Assembly: GCA_903958265.1 (NCBI GenBank)
Contig: CAJBSQ010000467.1
Location: 1-7,987 of the forward strand
Direction: 5' to 3'
Source of the DNA: an uncultured Planctomycetaceae bacterium
GTDB lineage: Bacteria; Planctomycetota; Planctomycetia; Pirellulales; UBA1268
DNA: 7,987 nucleotides
Shown here: positions 1 to 6,505 of the stretch, one piece after another
How the letters are laid out: each line of letters starts with the position of its first letter
Numbering within the stretch: position 1 is the stretch's first letter
Position numbers and translations under genes: made by a program
The notes under the pieces: generated by a model
The model's input: the letters and a program-made list of their open reading frames with translations, nothing else
What the model was told of the DNA's origin: nothing
Databases searched by the model: none

Positions 1-757
1 ACTGATCGAGCGGCACGAGCGTGTCGCGGTCGCCGTGGTGGATGAGCACCGGCGGCATCTCCCCGGTCACGTGCAGCAGCGGCGACAGTTCGGCCGCCGT
101 CAGCCGCCACCGCGGCATGTCGACCGGGTCTTGGTCAAAGGCCCGCAGAAAGCTCCGCGGCGGGCCGCCGTCGCCCGTATCCTCCGTCGAGCCCCGGAGA
201 TCCGTGAGGTCGGTCACCGGGCAAAAGACGGCCGCAGCCTGCACGGCGCTCGAGGTGTCGGCGATGGGGTCGTCCGGATCGGCCGGCCCGGCGCCACCGG
301 TGGTGGCCAGCATCAGGCTCAGATGGCCGCCGGCACTCCCGCCGGAAACTCCGAGCCGATCGGGATCGACGCCCAGTTCGGCGGCATGCCCACGAATAAA
401 CCGCACCGCCCGGGAGACGTCGGCGAAGATCTCGTCCACCGTGGCCGCAGGCTGCGACACGTGATACACGGGCAACACCGTGTAGCCGTGGCGGAGGAGG
501 GGGGCCATGAGCCAGGGCCGGAACGACCCGGTCCCCGACTTCCAACCGCCACTGACGAGAAACACGATGCCGAGGCCGTTGGGCACGGAGGGCGTGAGCA
601 CGTCGAGCGTGAGGATCTCGCCCTGCCGTTCGCCGTAGGCAATGCCCCGCCGCCAGTTGAAGCGAGGATGAAAGTAGGCCCAGCCCGCGGCCGCGACGAT
701 CCCCACGGCCACGAGGCAGACGAGAAGCCCTGCGATCAGCCACCGACGAAGCGGCAT
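1..757 (-). CDS. Alpha/beta hydrolase (esterase-like), membrane-anchored or exported; 3' end outside window
   Basis: The minus-strand frame is open from an ATG at 757 to the window edge, giving 252 visible residues. Residues 5-28 form one hydrophobic segment after MPLRR, which is either an uncleaved N-terminal anchor or a signal peptide, so the catalytic domain probably sits outside the cytoplasmic membrane. The fold is that of the esterase/lipase-like alpha/beta hydrolases. The nucleophile elbow is SGGSAGG with Ser141, and the acid lies in HHGDRDTLVPLDQ (probably Asp245). The catalytic His would be beyond the window. At the usual oxyanion HGGG position the protein has LVSGGW (residues 68-72). 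The start is fixed by a GGAGG site seven bases upstream. The gene is divergent from the phosphoesterase at 904 across 146 bp. The substrate is unknown; a carboxylester or peptide bond is possible. The family call is firm and the specificity is not. Confidence 0.88.
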   Translation of the reverse strand, partial: MPLRRWLIAGLLVCLVAVGIVAAAGWAYFHPRFNWRRGIAYGERQGEILTLDVLTPSVPNGLGIVFLVSGGWKSGTGSFRPWLMAPLLRHGYTVLPVYHVSQPAATVDEIFADVSRAVRFIRGHAAELGVDPDRLGVSGGSAGGHLSLMLATTGGAGPADPDDPIADTSSAVQAAAVFCPVTDLTDLRGSTEDTGDGGPPRSFLRAFDQDPVDMPRWRLTAAELSPLLHVTGEMPPVLIHHGDRDTLVPLDQ

Positions 758-764
758 CGGCCGA

Positions 765-769
765 CCTCC
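765..769 (-). promoter_or_regulatory. Shine-Dalgarno site of the alpha/beta hydrolase
   Basis: On the minus strand the sequence reads GGAGG followed by seven bases and the ATG at 757. It is a textbook ribosome binding site and decides the start of the hydrolase. I found no convincing -10/-35 pair for either gene in the rest of the 758-903 divergent spacer. Confidence 0.7.
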
Positions 770-903
770 GAGATTCTCGCTGACGATCAGCCGGCGACCT
801 GCGACGGTGATCGGCAATCGTCCGCAACGTCTGACGGCGAACATCATCGCCGCCACCGTGGTATCGTAGCGACGTTTGGAATCCTCCGCACCCGAGTGGC
901 CCC

Positions 904-2808
904 ATGCCCCGTTCGCCCGCGCCACGCCTCGCGACAGCCGCAGTCCTGGCTTTCGCTGTGGCGTGTGCCGCTCGCCACGCCGGCGGTCACGACGGGCCGC
1001 ATGAGTCGCCGCCGACCCGATCGGCCACACCCACCATGGTGCTTCCCGACCTGCCCGGGGCGGCGCCGTGGACCGACAAGCCCGTGATCGACAACCCCGA
1101 CCGGTTCCAGATCGCGATCATGACCGACCACACGGGAGGACATCGCCCCGGAATTTGGATGGATGCCGTGTCCAAGATCAACCTGCTTCGGCCGTCGTTC
1201 GTGATGTCGGTCGGCGATCTCGTGGAGGGCTTCACCGATGACCGCGCCGCGGCTCTGCGGCAGTGGCGGGAGTTCGAGGGCTTCGTTGATCGCCTCGACA
1301 TGCGGTTCTTCTTCGTGGCGGGCAATCACGATCTGAGCAACGACCTTCTGGACGGGCTCTGGCGGGAAAAGTTTGGCCCGACCTGGTATGCCTTCGACTA
1401 CAAGCGGGTGCGCTTCCTCTGCCTGTGCAGCGAGGATCCACTCCTCCGGATCGGCGACGAGCAACTGGCCTTCATCAAGGACGACCTGGCCGCCCATGCC
1501 GATGCCCGTCACACGCTCGTGTTCCTCCATCGGCCGCTCTGGACGACCGCCGAGCGGGATCTGGCCGAGGGCCGCGCCGACAGCACCAACTGGAAGCAGG
1601 TCGAGGCACTGCTCGCCGACCGGCCGCACACGGTGTTCTCCGGCCATATCCATCACTACGTCCAGTACCGCCGCAACGGCGGCCGGCACTACTACGCGCT
1701 GGCCACCACCGGGGGAGGCTCGCAGCTCCGCGGCCAGGCCTACGGTGAGTTTGATCATGTCACCTGGCTGACGATGGAGGCCGACGGCCCGCAGGTCGTG
1801 AATCTCACGCTCGACGGCATCCTCCCACCCGACGTGGTCACCGAGGAGGAGTCGCGGCGGTTTCGCGACTTTCTCGCTCGCACGGTCGTGGAGGTCGCTC
1901 CCATCTTCCTCGAGGATGCCGCCGGCTTTGTCGAGAGTGACCTCCACGTGCGGCTGACCAACGGGTTCGAGGAGCCCGTGAGCCTGGAAGGAGATTTTGA
2001 CGGGCTGCCCCTTCGCGGCCTCAGCGTCGATCCCGAGCGCGTGCGGCTGGCGGCCGATGCCACCGATTCGGCGACGCAGTCGGTGCGGCTGCGGTTTGGC
2101 GAGGCCATCCCGTTCTCGCGTCTGGCGGGCGCCACGTTTCGAGCGCAGCTCCGCACGCCCGGGCCCGACGGGCTCTATGCCGAGCGACTGATCCCCGTCG
2201 TGATCGACGAGCGGCATGTCTGCCCGAGGCGTGTCACCCGTCCCGCACTCGGGGCACCGGACTGGCTTCGTGGGGCTCGGGGAACCGACGGTGCCGCGCT
2301 CGTGCTGGAAGACGCCGCCAGTTGGACCGGCCCGCAAGACGGATCGTTCGAATTCACCACCAGCCACGACGAGCAGCGGTTCGTGATCGACGCGCACGTG
2401 ACCGACGAGACCATCGAGGAAGACGACGCCGTGGAGTTCTTCTTCGACCTGCGGCTAGATGCCGCGCGGCGGGTCGATCCCCGTATGGGCCGCGGCACCA
2501 TGCGGGTGAAGGCGAGCGCTCCAGACCGCGAAGGGACGTCGACGGCGGAGGCGTTCGTCAACCGGAGGCCGCTGGGCGACTGCTCCGCCTCCGGCCAGCG
2601 CGTCGCCGGCGGCTACGACCTGCGGATCGAGTTGCCGCTGCGACCGTTTGGCCGCGCCGCCACATCGCCCGCGCCCGACTTTCTGATGGCCGCAGCCCTC
2701 CACGACATCGATGAGCCCCGAGGCTCCGAGGCCGTGGTGCTGTGGCGGGGTTCACCGGCGATTCGCGACCGCACCACCGGGTATGCCACGTTTGTCTGGG
2801 GTGACTGA
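904..2808 (+). CDS. Exported calcineurin-like metallophosphoesterase with C-terminal CBM9-like domain
   Basis: This is a 634-residue protein. Residues 1-22 look like a signal peptide: basic start, hydrophobic LATAAVLAFAVA, then A-C-A. Cys21 could alternatively be lipidated, but the -3 residue is Ala rather than Leu, so the lipobox is weak. The metallophosphoesterase domain covers about 68-300, with motifs in the expected order: TDHTGGH (Asp75), GDLVEG (104-109), GNHD (140-143), FLHRP (His209) and GHIHH (247-251). Residues about 330-440 look like a beta-sandwich linker domain. From about 446 to the end the pattern matches CBM9/DOMON-like domains, notably the DDAVEFFFDLR stretch at 507-517. Family members hydrolyse phosphomono- or diesters with two metal ions; the CBM9-like part may bind a glycan or cell-surface polymer. 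The substrate cannot be read from the sequence. No clear Shine-Dalgarno precedes the ATG, but the signal peptide supports this start. Confidence 0.88.
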   Translation: MPRSPAPRLATAAVLAFAVACAARHAGGHDGPHESPPTRSATPTMVLPDLPGAAPWTDKPVIDNPDRFQIAIMTDHTGGHRPGIWMDAVSKINLLRPSFVMSVGDLVEGFTDDRAAALRQWREFEGFVDRLDMRFFFVAGNHDLSNDLLDGLWREKFGPTWYAFDYKRVRFLCLCSEDPLLRIGDEQLAFIKDDLAAHADARHTLVFLHRPLWTTAERDLAEGRADSTNWKQVEALLADRPHTVFSGHIHHYVQYRRNGGRHYYALATTGGGSQLRGQAYGEFDHVTWLTMEADGPQVVNLTLDGILPPDVVTEEESRRFRDFLARTVVEVAPIFLEDAAGFVESDLHVRLTNGFEEPVSLEGDFDGLPLRGLSVDPERVRLAADATDSATQSVRLRFGEAIPFSRLAGATFRAQLRTPGPDGLYAERLIPVVIDERHVCPRRVTRPALGAPDWLRGARGTDGAALVLEDAASWTGPQDGSFEFTTSHDEQRFVIDAHVTDETIEEDDAVEFFFDLRLDAARRVDPRMGRGTMRVKASAPDREGTSTAEAFVNRRPLGDCSASGQRVAGGYDLRIELPLRPFGRAATSPAPDFLMAAALHDIDEPRGSEAVVLWRGSPAIRDRTTGYATFVWGD

Positions 2809-2894
2809 CACGGGCGACAGGCCCACTCGTGTGCGCGGGCGAAGGCGGCCACGTCCCGCAGGCAGGGTCACGGTGATGGCCGCATCGCCGGGCA

Positions 2895-2911
2895 CCGGCC
2901 ACCACGGCCGG
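2895..2911. repeat. Short GC-rich inverted repeat
   Basis: CCGGCC and GGCCGG flank a five-base loop ACCAC, giving a perfect 6-bp stem about 90 bases after the phosphoesterase stop. No T-run follows, so an intrinsic terminator role is doubtful. In DNA this GC-rich such a stem can arise by chance. Confidence 0.3.
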
Positions 2912-2939
2912 CCCCGTAATCGCCGCGCCCAACAGGACA

Positions 2940-2970
2940 GCGGAGAAGGGTCTGACGCCATCTTCTCCGC
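2940..2970. repeat. Perfect 9-bp inverted repeat, possible REP-like element
   Basis: GCGGAGAAG (2940-2948) and CTTCTCCGC (2962-2970) are exact reverse complements around a 13-base loop containing GGTCTGACGCC. The core resembles the GTCTGAC/GTCAGAC palindromic cores that occur as dispersed intergenic repeats, some of them linked to REP-associated transposases. That resemblance is from memory and was not searched. It could instead be a transcription stop for the upstream gene, but no T-run follows. Confidence 0.45.
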
Positions 2971-3078
2971 GGATGTTTGCAACGCCATGCGGCGCTGACC
3001 GCCGGAGGCCGAGTAGGCCCGCTCCCGACCTGCCGATCATCCGCTAGCCGGCCGATCCCGTGCTCTCCGCGTCGTGGG

Positions 3079-3107
3079 TTGACGCCATGGATAGACGCCT
3101 GTACACT
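3079..3107 (+). promoter_or_regulatory. Sigma70-like promoter for the coiled-coil gene
   Basis: TTGACG (3079-3084) and TACACT (3102-3107) are separated by exactly 17 bases and match the -35 and -10 consensus at five and four of six positions. Transcription would start near 3114, giving a leader of about 58 bases before the ATG at 3172. Placement and spacing are good; activity is inferred. Confidence 0.5.
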
Positions 3108-3171
3108 TCACTCAACGGCGGCTGGTCGCGTGGAGTCGCCAACCGGCTTACCAGGTGCGGAGCCCGTCTTC

Positions 3172-4185
3172 ATGAACACCTATCGAATCTACGAAGATTT
3201 GCGTTCGTCGTTGGGCGAAGAGGCTGCCAGGTCGCTCGCCCACACCCTCGGGCCGATGTTCGAGGAGTTGGGAAAAACGGTGACCAAGGCTGAGTTCCAG
3301 GAACTCAACGCAACCCTCGGTCGGCTGGCGGAGGCTCAGGAGCGCACCGAGGGGAAGGTGGCCCAACTCGCGGATGGCCAGGCCGATCTCACGGTTGCCC
3401 AGGCTCGCACGGGAGCCCAGGTGGCGGAACTCACGCAGGCCCAGGCTCGCACCGAGACTCAGGTGGCGGAACTCACGCTCGCGCAGACACGCACCGAGGC
3501 CCAGGTGGCGGAGCTGACGCAGGCGCAGACACGCACCGAGGCCCAGGTAGCGGGACTCGCGCAGGCCCAGGCTCGCACCGAGGCCCAGGTGGCGGAACTG
3601 ACGCAGGCGCAGACACGCACCGAGGCCCAGGTCGCCGAACTCACGCTCGCGCAGACACGCACCGAGTCCCAGGTCGTAAAACTAACGCAGGCGCAGACCC
3701 GCACCGAGGTTCAACTCGCGGCGCTCACTCAGGTGACTCAATCGCTGGTCGTGGAGGGGGGCCGGCAGGCGACTCGCCTGGACGCCGTGCTGGGGCGGAC
3801 GTTTGAGATGCAGTTTCGCGATCGACTGACGTCATACCTCGGCCGGCTGATGCGGCGAGGCAAGCTGCTGCGAAACGACGAGGTGCTCGAGGCAATCGAG
3901 CAGGCCGTTGATGCCGGCGAGGCCGACGAAGTGCTACGGGCAGACGCGATTGCGACGGGCGTCATCGATGGCGTCGCCAGCCACGTCGTCGTGGAGGTTT
4001 CCATCACGTGTGACACCGATGACATCGATCGCGCTGCAAGGCGGGCCGGCATCCTGCAGCAGGCCGGCCTCGTTGCGGTTCCGCTCGTCGCTTGCGAGGC
4101 ATGTTCGCGGGAGTCGCTCGCCTATGCCCGCAGCCGGCAGGTGCGGGTCTGGTGCAACGGCGTGATTCTCGACGCGGCCGCCTGA
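3172..4185 (+). CDS. Repetitive coiled-coil protein with C-terminal PD-(D/E)XK-like domain
   Basis: This is a 337-residue cytoplasmic-looking protein with no signal or membrane segment. The ATG at 3172 is chosen because GGAG lies nine bases upstream and a promoter-like pair sits further up; the frame stays open upstream from a TTG at 2977, but that extension has no family-like features. Residues 1-45 are a helical head (MNTYRIYEDLR). Residues about 46-195 are a coiled coil, mainly 14-residue units of the type VAELTQAQTRTEAQ. Residues about 205-337 form an alpha/beta domain in which Asp258 (RADAI) and Glu275 (VEVSIT) fit the PD-(D/E)XK arrangement. Ser277 occupies the usual Lys position. Such proteins are often named 'chordopoxvirus fusion protein' or DUF3782-like in databases, names that say little about function. 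A nuclease or DNA-binding role is possible but activity is doubtful without the Lys. Confidence 0.8.
   Translation: MNTYRIYEDLRSSLGEEAARSLAHTLGPMFEELGKTVTKAEFQELNATLGRLAEAQERTEGKVAQLADGQADLTVAQARTGAQVAELTQAQARTETQVAELTLAQTRTEAQVAELTQAQTRTEAQVAGLAQAQARTEAQVAELTQAQTRTEAQVAELTLAQTRTESQVVKLTQAQTRTEVQLAALTQVTQSLVVEGGRQATRLDAVLGRTFEMQFRDRLTSYLGRLMRRGKLLRNDEVLEAIEQAVDAGEADEVLRADAIATGVIDGVASHVVVEVSITCDTDDIDRAARRAGILQQAGLVAVPLVACEACSRESLAYARSRQVRVWCNGVILDAAA
3421..3714 (+). repeat. Seven tandem 42-bp repeats encoding 14-residue coiled-coil units
   Basis: Seven consecutive 42-bp units start at 3421, 3463, 3505, 3547, 3589, 3631 and 3673, each encoding a variant of VAELTQAQTRTEAQ (residues 84-181). A degenerate unit precedes (3379-3420) and another follows (3715-3756). 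Units 3 and 5 differ by one base, GAG versus GAA. Units 2 and 6 share LTLAQTRTE. Each unit is two heptads, with V and L in the first core and Q and T in the second, so hydrophobic and polar core layers alternate. The near-identity at DNA level suggests recent expansion or recombination within the array. Confidence 0.92.
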
Positions 4186-4199
4186 AGGCTCTCGGCCGC
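4174..4199. terminator. Possible stem-loop terminator between the convergent coiled-coil and eutBC genes
   Basis: GCGGCCG (4174-4180) and CGGCCGC (4193-4199) form a 7-bp GC stem around a 12-base loop, overlapping the coiled-coil stop codon and ending 11 bases before the eutBC stop on the other strand. The position suits a two-way terminator for the 25-bp convergent gap. There is no T-run. The same bases also form a direct repeat CGGCCGCCTG (4175-4184 and 4193-4202). Confidence 0.25.
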
Positions 4200-4210
4200 C
4201 TGCCTCGGGC

Positions 4211-6460
4211 TCACGTCTTCGTCCACATGGCGTCGAGCACTCGCAGCACATCGGCCGCCCCGATCCGCGGGTCGAGGGCCGTGGTGGCGATCCCCGCCAC
4301 CACGCGGGTGTGCTGGTGGTCGGTCGCACCCGCCACGGCCCACTCGTCACCCCGACGGCAGGTGATGTAGACGGAGAACGTGTGGTGGCCGGTGCCCGGT
4401 CGCTCACCGACGACGTGCAGCACCGCCCGAGGGCCCGAGAGCCCACCAAACAGCCGCTCTCCGATCCGGTAGCCGATGCGGACGCGGCCCGAGGTCACGA
4501 GCATTCGCCGCGTCGCGGGGGAATGACCGGCCACCACGAGGCCGTCGTGCACTGCCGCCAAAAACGGTTCGAACTGTCCGAGGTCCATGATCGCCAGCGG
4601 ATTGAGCCCGTCCGACACGACCACCTGCACGTCACAGGCCGCCTCCTGAGCCTCACGCTCGGCATCGACAGCGGCCACTGACGCCGCGACAAGCCGCTCG
4701 CCCGTGGTGGGATGAAGGATGTAGTCGCGGCGTTCGGCCGACTCGGTGAACAGCATGATCGAGCCCGCCTGCGATCGCCGGAAGGCATCGTCGAACTCCG
4801 CCCAGATGCTCTGCTTGGCGTCGGCGTAGATCCTGCGAATCGTGACGTCGAGCGCGGTCTCGAGGTCTTCAGGCCGGGGGCCGTGCCCCTCGGCGAGAAA
4901 CACGCCCCGCCGTCGCACCGCCTCCATCTCGCGACGCCCCTCGGCCCGGATGGCGTCGTCGCCGCGGCCGTCGCCGAGGGCCCGGCGATACTGCAGGTGC
5001 ACGTGCCCCGGATCGCCGAAGGTGGGTCCGGGATTCCCCTCGTCGTCGAGCACGCCGAGCCGCTGGAAGAATCGCTCCATCCGCGGCTCACCGCGGCAGC
5101 CGAACCGGCGGCGAAGCCGCACGTGGTCCTGGAAGCCGGTCGTGAGGTACCCGAGCATGGGATCGACTTTCGTCGGCAGGGCCATGAGGTACGCCGGCCG
5201 GGCAGGCAGCACCTGATCCAGGCACCAGTCGATATCGTCGAGTGAGACGTCCATGTGGAGCGTGGCGCAGACGTCGAGGCCGATGCAGAGACCGTGCAGC
5301 TTCCCCATCACGAGGTCTTCGAGGCAGCAGCGAACGAGTTGCTCGCGGGTGCGAAAGACCTCGGGCCCGATGAAGCCGGCCACGTCGTTGAGATGCACCC
5401 ACGGCTCGACCCCACAGGCCCGCGCCACCCGGCGGGCGAGCAGCCGGGCAAAGCCATACTTTCGCGACTCGTGCACCACCATGTCGACGCCCTGGGCGTG
5501 GCCGTTGGTGAAGTCGGCCCCCTGGCCGGTTTCGAAGTACAGTCCCCACGGTCCGCGGCGGGCGTCGGCGTGGCGGAGCATCTTTTCGAGCGTGATGTCG
5601 AACGTGGCATTGGCCGCATCACCCCCGGCGATGCTCTGAAACCAGACGCCGGTGCTGCCCGGGGCCGCGGCATCCACCTCGGCCTGCACGTCGATGTGGG
5701 CCAGCACGCAGTGGGGCATGATGTTCTCGAGCCCAAAGGCTTCGAGCACGCCTCGGAGCGTATCGGAGACAGCCCTGACGCTCGCCGGCTCGCTCGAGAC
5801 CGGGTTGGTGCCGAGCACCACGTCGCCGACGCCATACGACCAGCCGTCGAAGACCTGCCAGCGGATGTCGTCGGGGTCGTCGGTGGGGGAGTTCGGCTGG
5901 AGCCGGGCGGCGAGGCAGCCACGGCCGCCGATCCGCGTACCTGGAAGCGGGTTGAAGATCGTGTCGCCCATGCGCACCAGCTGCTCGTTGGTCAGGAGTC
6001 GCACGACGCAGGCGATCACGTCGCTGGAGAGGCCTGGCATGATGGCCTTGATCTCGGCCTCCGTGCTGCCGAGCAGGAAAGCGGCAAGCTGGTCGAACGT
6101 CCAGGCAGCCGTCTGCTCCTGGGCGGCGGCATCGAGATCCGCCGCAAGCGCGGCGGACAGCGCGTCGGAGAAGGGGGGATGGGCGTCGATGTCGCGGAGC
6201 CTCGTCTGCCTGAGGAGCCCCCGGGCGGCCTGCCGTCGAGCCTCGTCCGGGGCGGCCACGCCGATGATCTCGTCCCCTTCCTTGAAGGCATTGGCATGGC
6301 CGAGGAGCCGTGTGAAGAGGCCCTGATCCCACTCTCCCGAAACGCGACCGACATGGCCGATCAGGTCGTCGCGAGGAGCGGCATCCGCCCCTGCGACGCG
6401 CACCGAGGCGGCGGCAACTCCGGTCATAAACATCCTGCGACTCACGCCATTCCTATCCAT
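4211..6460 (-). CDS. eutBC: Single-chain ethanolamine ammonia-lyase (EutB-EutC fusion) with Tat-like leader
   Basis: This 749-residue protein joins both subunits of the adenosylcobalamin-dependent enzyme that converts ethanolamine to acetaldehyde and ammonia. Residues about 35-490 are the EutB large subunit. The substrate contacts known from E. coli EutB (R160, Q162, N193, E287, D362) map to Arg186 and Gln188 in ARLQPN, Asn219 in GTNP, Glu310 in YFETGQG and Asp396 in GLDVC. Residues about 515-749 are EutC, with GHGPRP (525-530), SDGLNPLAI (616-624) and GERPG (685-689) of the cobalamin-binding small subunit. A charged, Arg-rich linker (about 491-520) replaces most of the EutC N-terminal extension. 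The N-terminus SRRMFMTG (7-14) resembles a twin-arginine signal, though Arg21 interrupts a short hydrophobic stretch. No other eut gene is in the window. The gene is convergent with the coiled-coil gene and divergent from the SDR. The Shine-Dalgarno is weak. Confidence 0.93.
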   Translation of the reverse strand: MDRNGVSRRMFMTGVAAASVRVAGADAAPRDDLIGHVGRVSGEWDQGLFTRLLGHANAFKEGDEIIGVAAPDEARRQAARGLLRQTRLRDIDAHPPFSDALSAALAADLDAAAQEQTAAWTFDQLAAFLLGSTEAEIKAIMPGLSSDVIACVVRLLTNEQLVRMGDTIFNPLPGTRIGGRGCLAARLQPNSPTDDPDDIRWQVFDGWSYGVGDVVLGTNPVSSEPASVRAVSDTLRGVLEAFGLENIMPHCVLAHIDVQAEVDAAAPGSTGVWFQSIAGGDAANATFDITLEKMLRHADARRGPWGLYFETGQGADFTNGHAQGVDMVVHESRKYGFARLLARRVARACGVEPWVHLNDVAGFIGPEVFRTREQLVRCCLEDLVMGKLHGLCIGLDVCATLHMDVSLDDIDWCLDQVLPARPAYLMALPTKVDPMLGYLTTGFQDHVRLRRRFGCRGEPRMERFFQRLGVLDDEGNPGPTFGDPGHVHLQYRRALGDGRGDDAIRAEGRREMEAVRRRGVFLAEGHGPRPEDLETALDVTIRRIYADAKQSIWAEFDDAFRRSQAGSIMLFTESAERRDYILHPTTGERLVAASVAAVDAEREAQEAACDVQVVVSDGLNPLAIMDLGQFEPFLAAVHDGLVVAGHSPATRRMLVTSGRVRIGYRIGERLFGGLSGPRAVLHVVGERPGTGHHTFSVYITCRRGDEWAVAGATDHQHTRVVAGIATTALDPRIGAADVLRVLDAMWTKT

Positions 6461-6505
6461 GATGCTGTCCCGAACTCGTGAAGTGGGGCGGGGGTTTGGC
6501 TCGCC

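Larger units (their letters stand above)
2809..3171. other. Non-coding spacer between the phosphoesterase and the coiled-coil gene
   Basis: I see no credible gene in these 363 bases. Short open frames exist on both strands, but their translations are Arg/Pro-rich, lack ribosome binding sites and resemble no family. The stretch holds two inverted repeats (2895-2911 and 2940-2970) and a sigma70-like promoter (3079-3107), each listed separately. It may contain a decayed mobile repeat. Confidence 0.6.

Noticed and set aside
135..905. A 256-residue minus-strand frame overlapping the hydrolase
   Set aside because: It is a shifted frame of the same strand with low-complexity Arg-rich translation. 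The correct hydrolase frame runs off the window end and has GGSAGG and GDRDTLVP motifs.
35..1087. A 350-residue plus-strand frame covering the hydrolase and the start of the phosphoesterase
   Set aside because: It runs antisense to a recognisable hydrolase and out of frame through the phosphoesterase signal peptide; the composition is Arg/Pro/His-rich with no family resemblance.
844..2397. A 517-residue open frame antisense to the phosphoesterase
   Set aside because: It mirrors the real gene in GC-rich DNA. Its translation shows no known motif, and the plus-strand protein has all metallophosphoesterase motifs.
2752..2988. A 78-residue minus-strand frame in the 2809-3171 gap
   Set aside because: It has no ribosome binding site and no recognisable domain, and its start reads through the inverted repeat at 2940-2970. 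More likely non-coding.
2977..3171. A 65-residue N-terminal extension of the coiled-coil protein from a TTG codon
   Set aside because: The extension would cover the promoter-like sequence, is Arg/Pro/Ser-rich and lacks a Shine-Dalgarno site, whereas the ATG at 3172 has GGAG nine bases upstream.
3421..3714. CRISPR-like array because of regular repeats
   Set aside because: The 42-bp units are contiguous with no spacers, keep the reading frame and encode coiled-coil heptads.
904..6460. A pathway in which the exported phosphoesterase releases ethanolamine for the EutBC enzyme
   Set aside because: The idea is attractive, but the genes are 1.4 kb apart on opposite strands with an unrelated gene between, and the phosphoesterase substrate is unknown. 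No sequence evidence links them.
5255..6481. A 408-residue open frame antisense to eutBC
   Set aside because: Long antisense frames are expected with high third-position GC. The minus-strand protein is a clear EutB-EutC.
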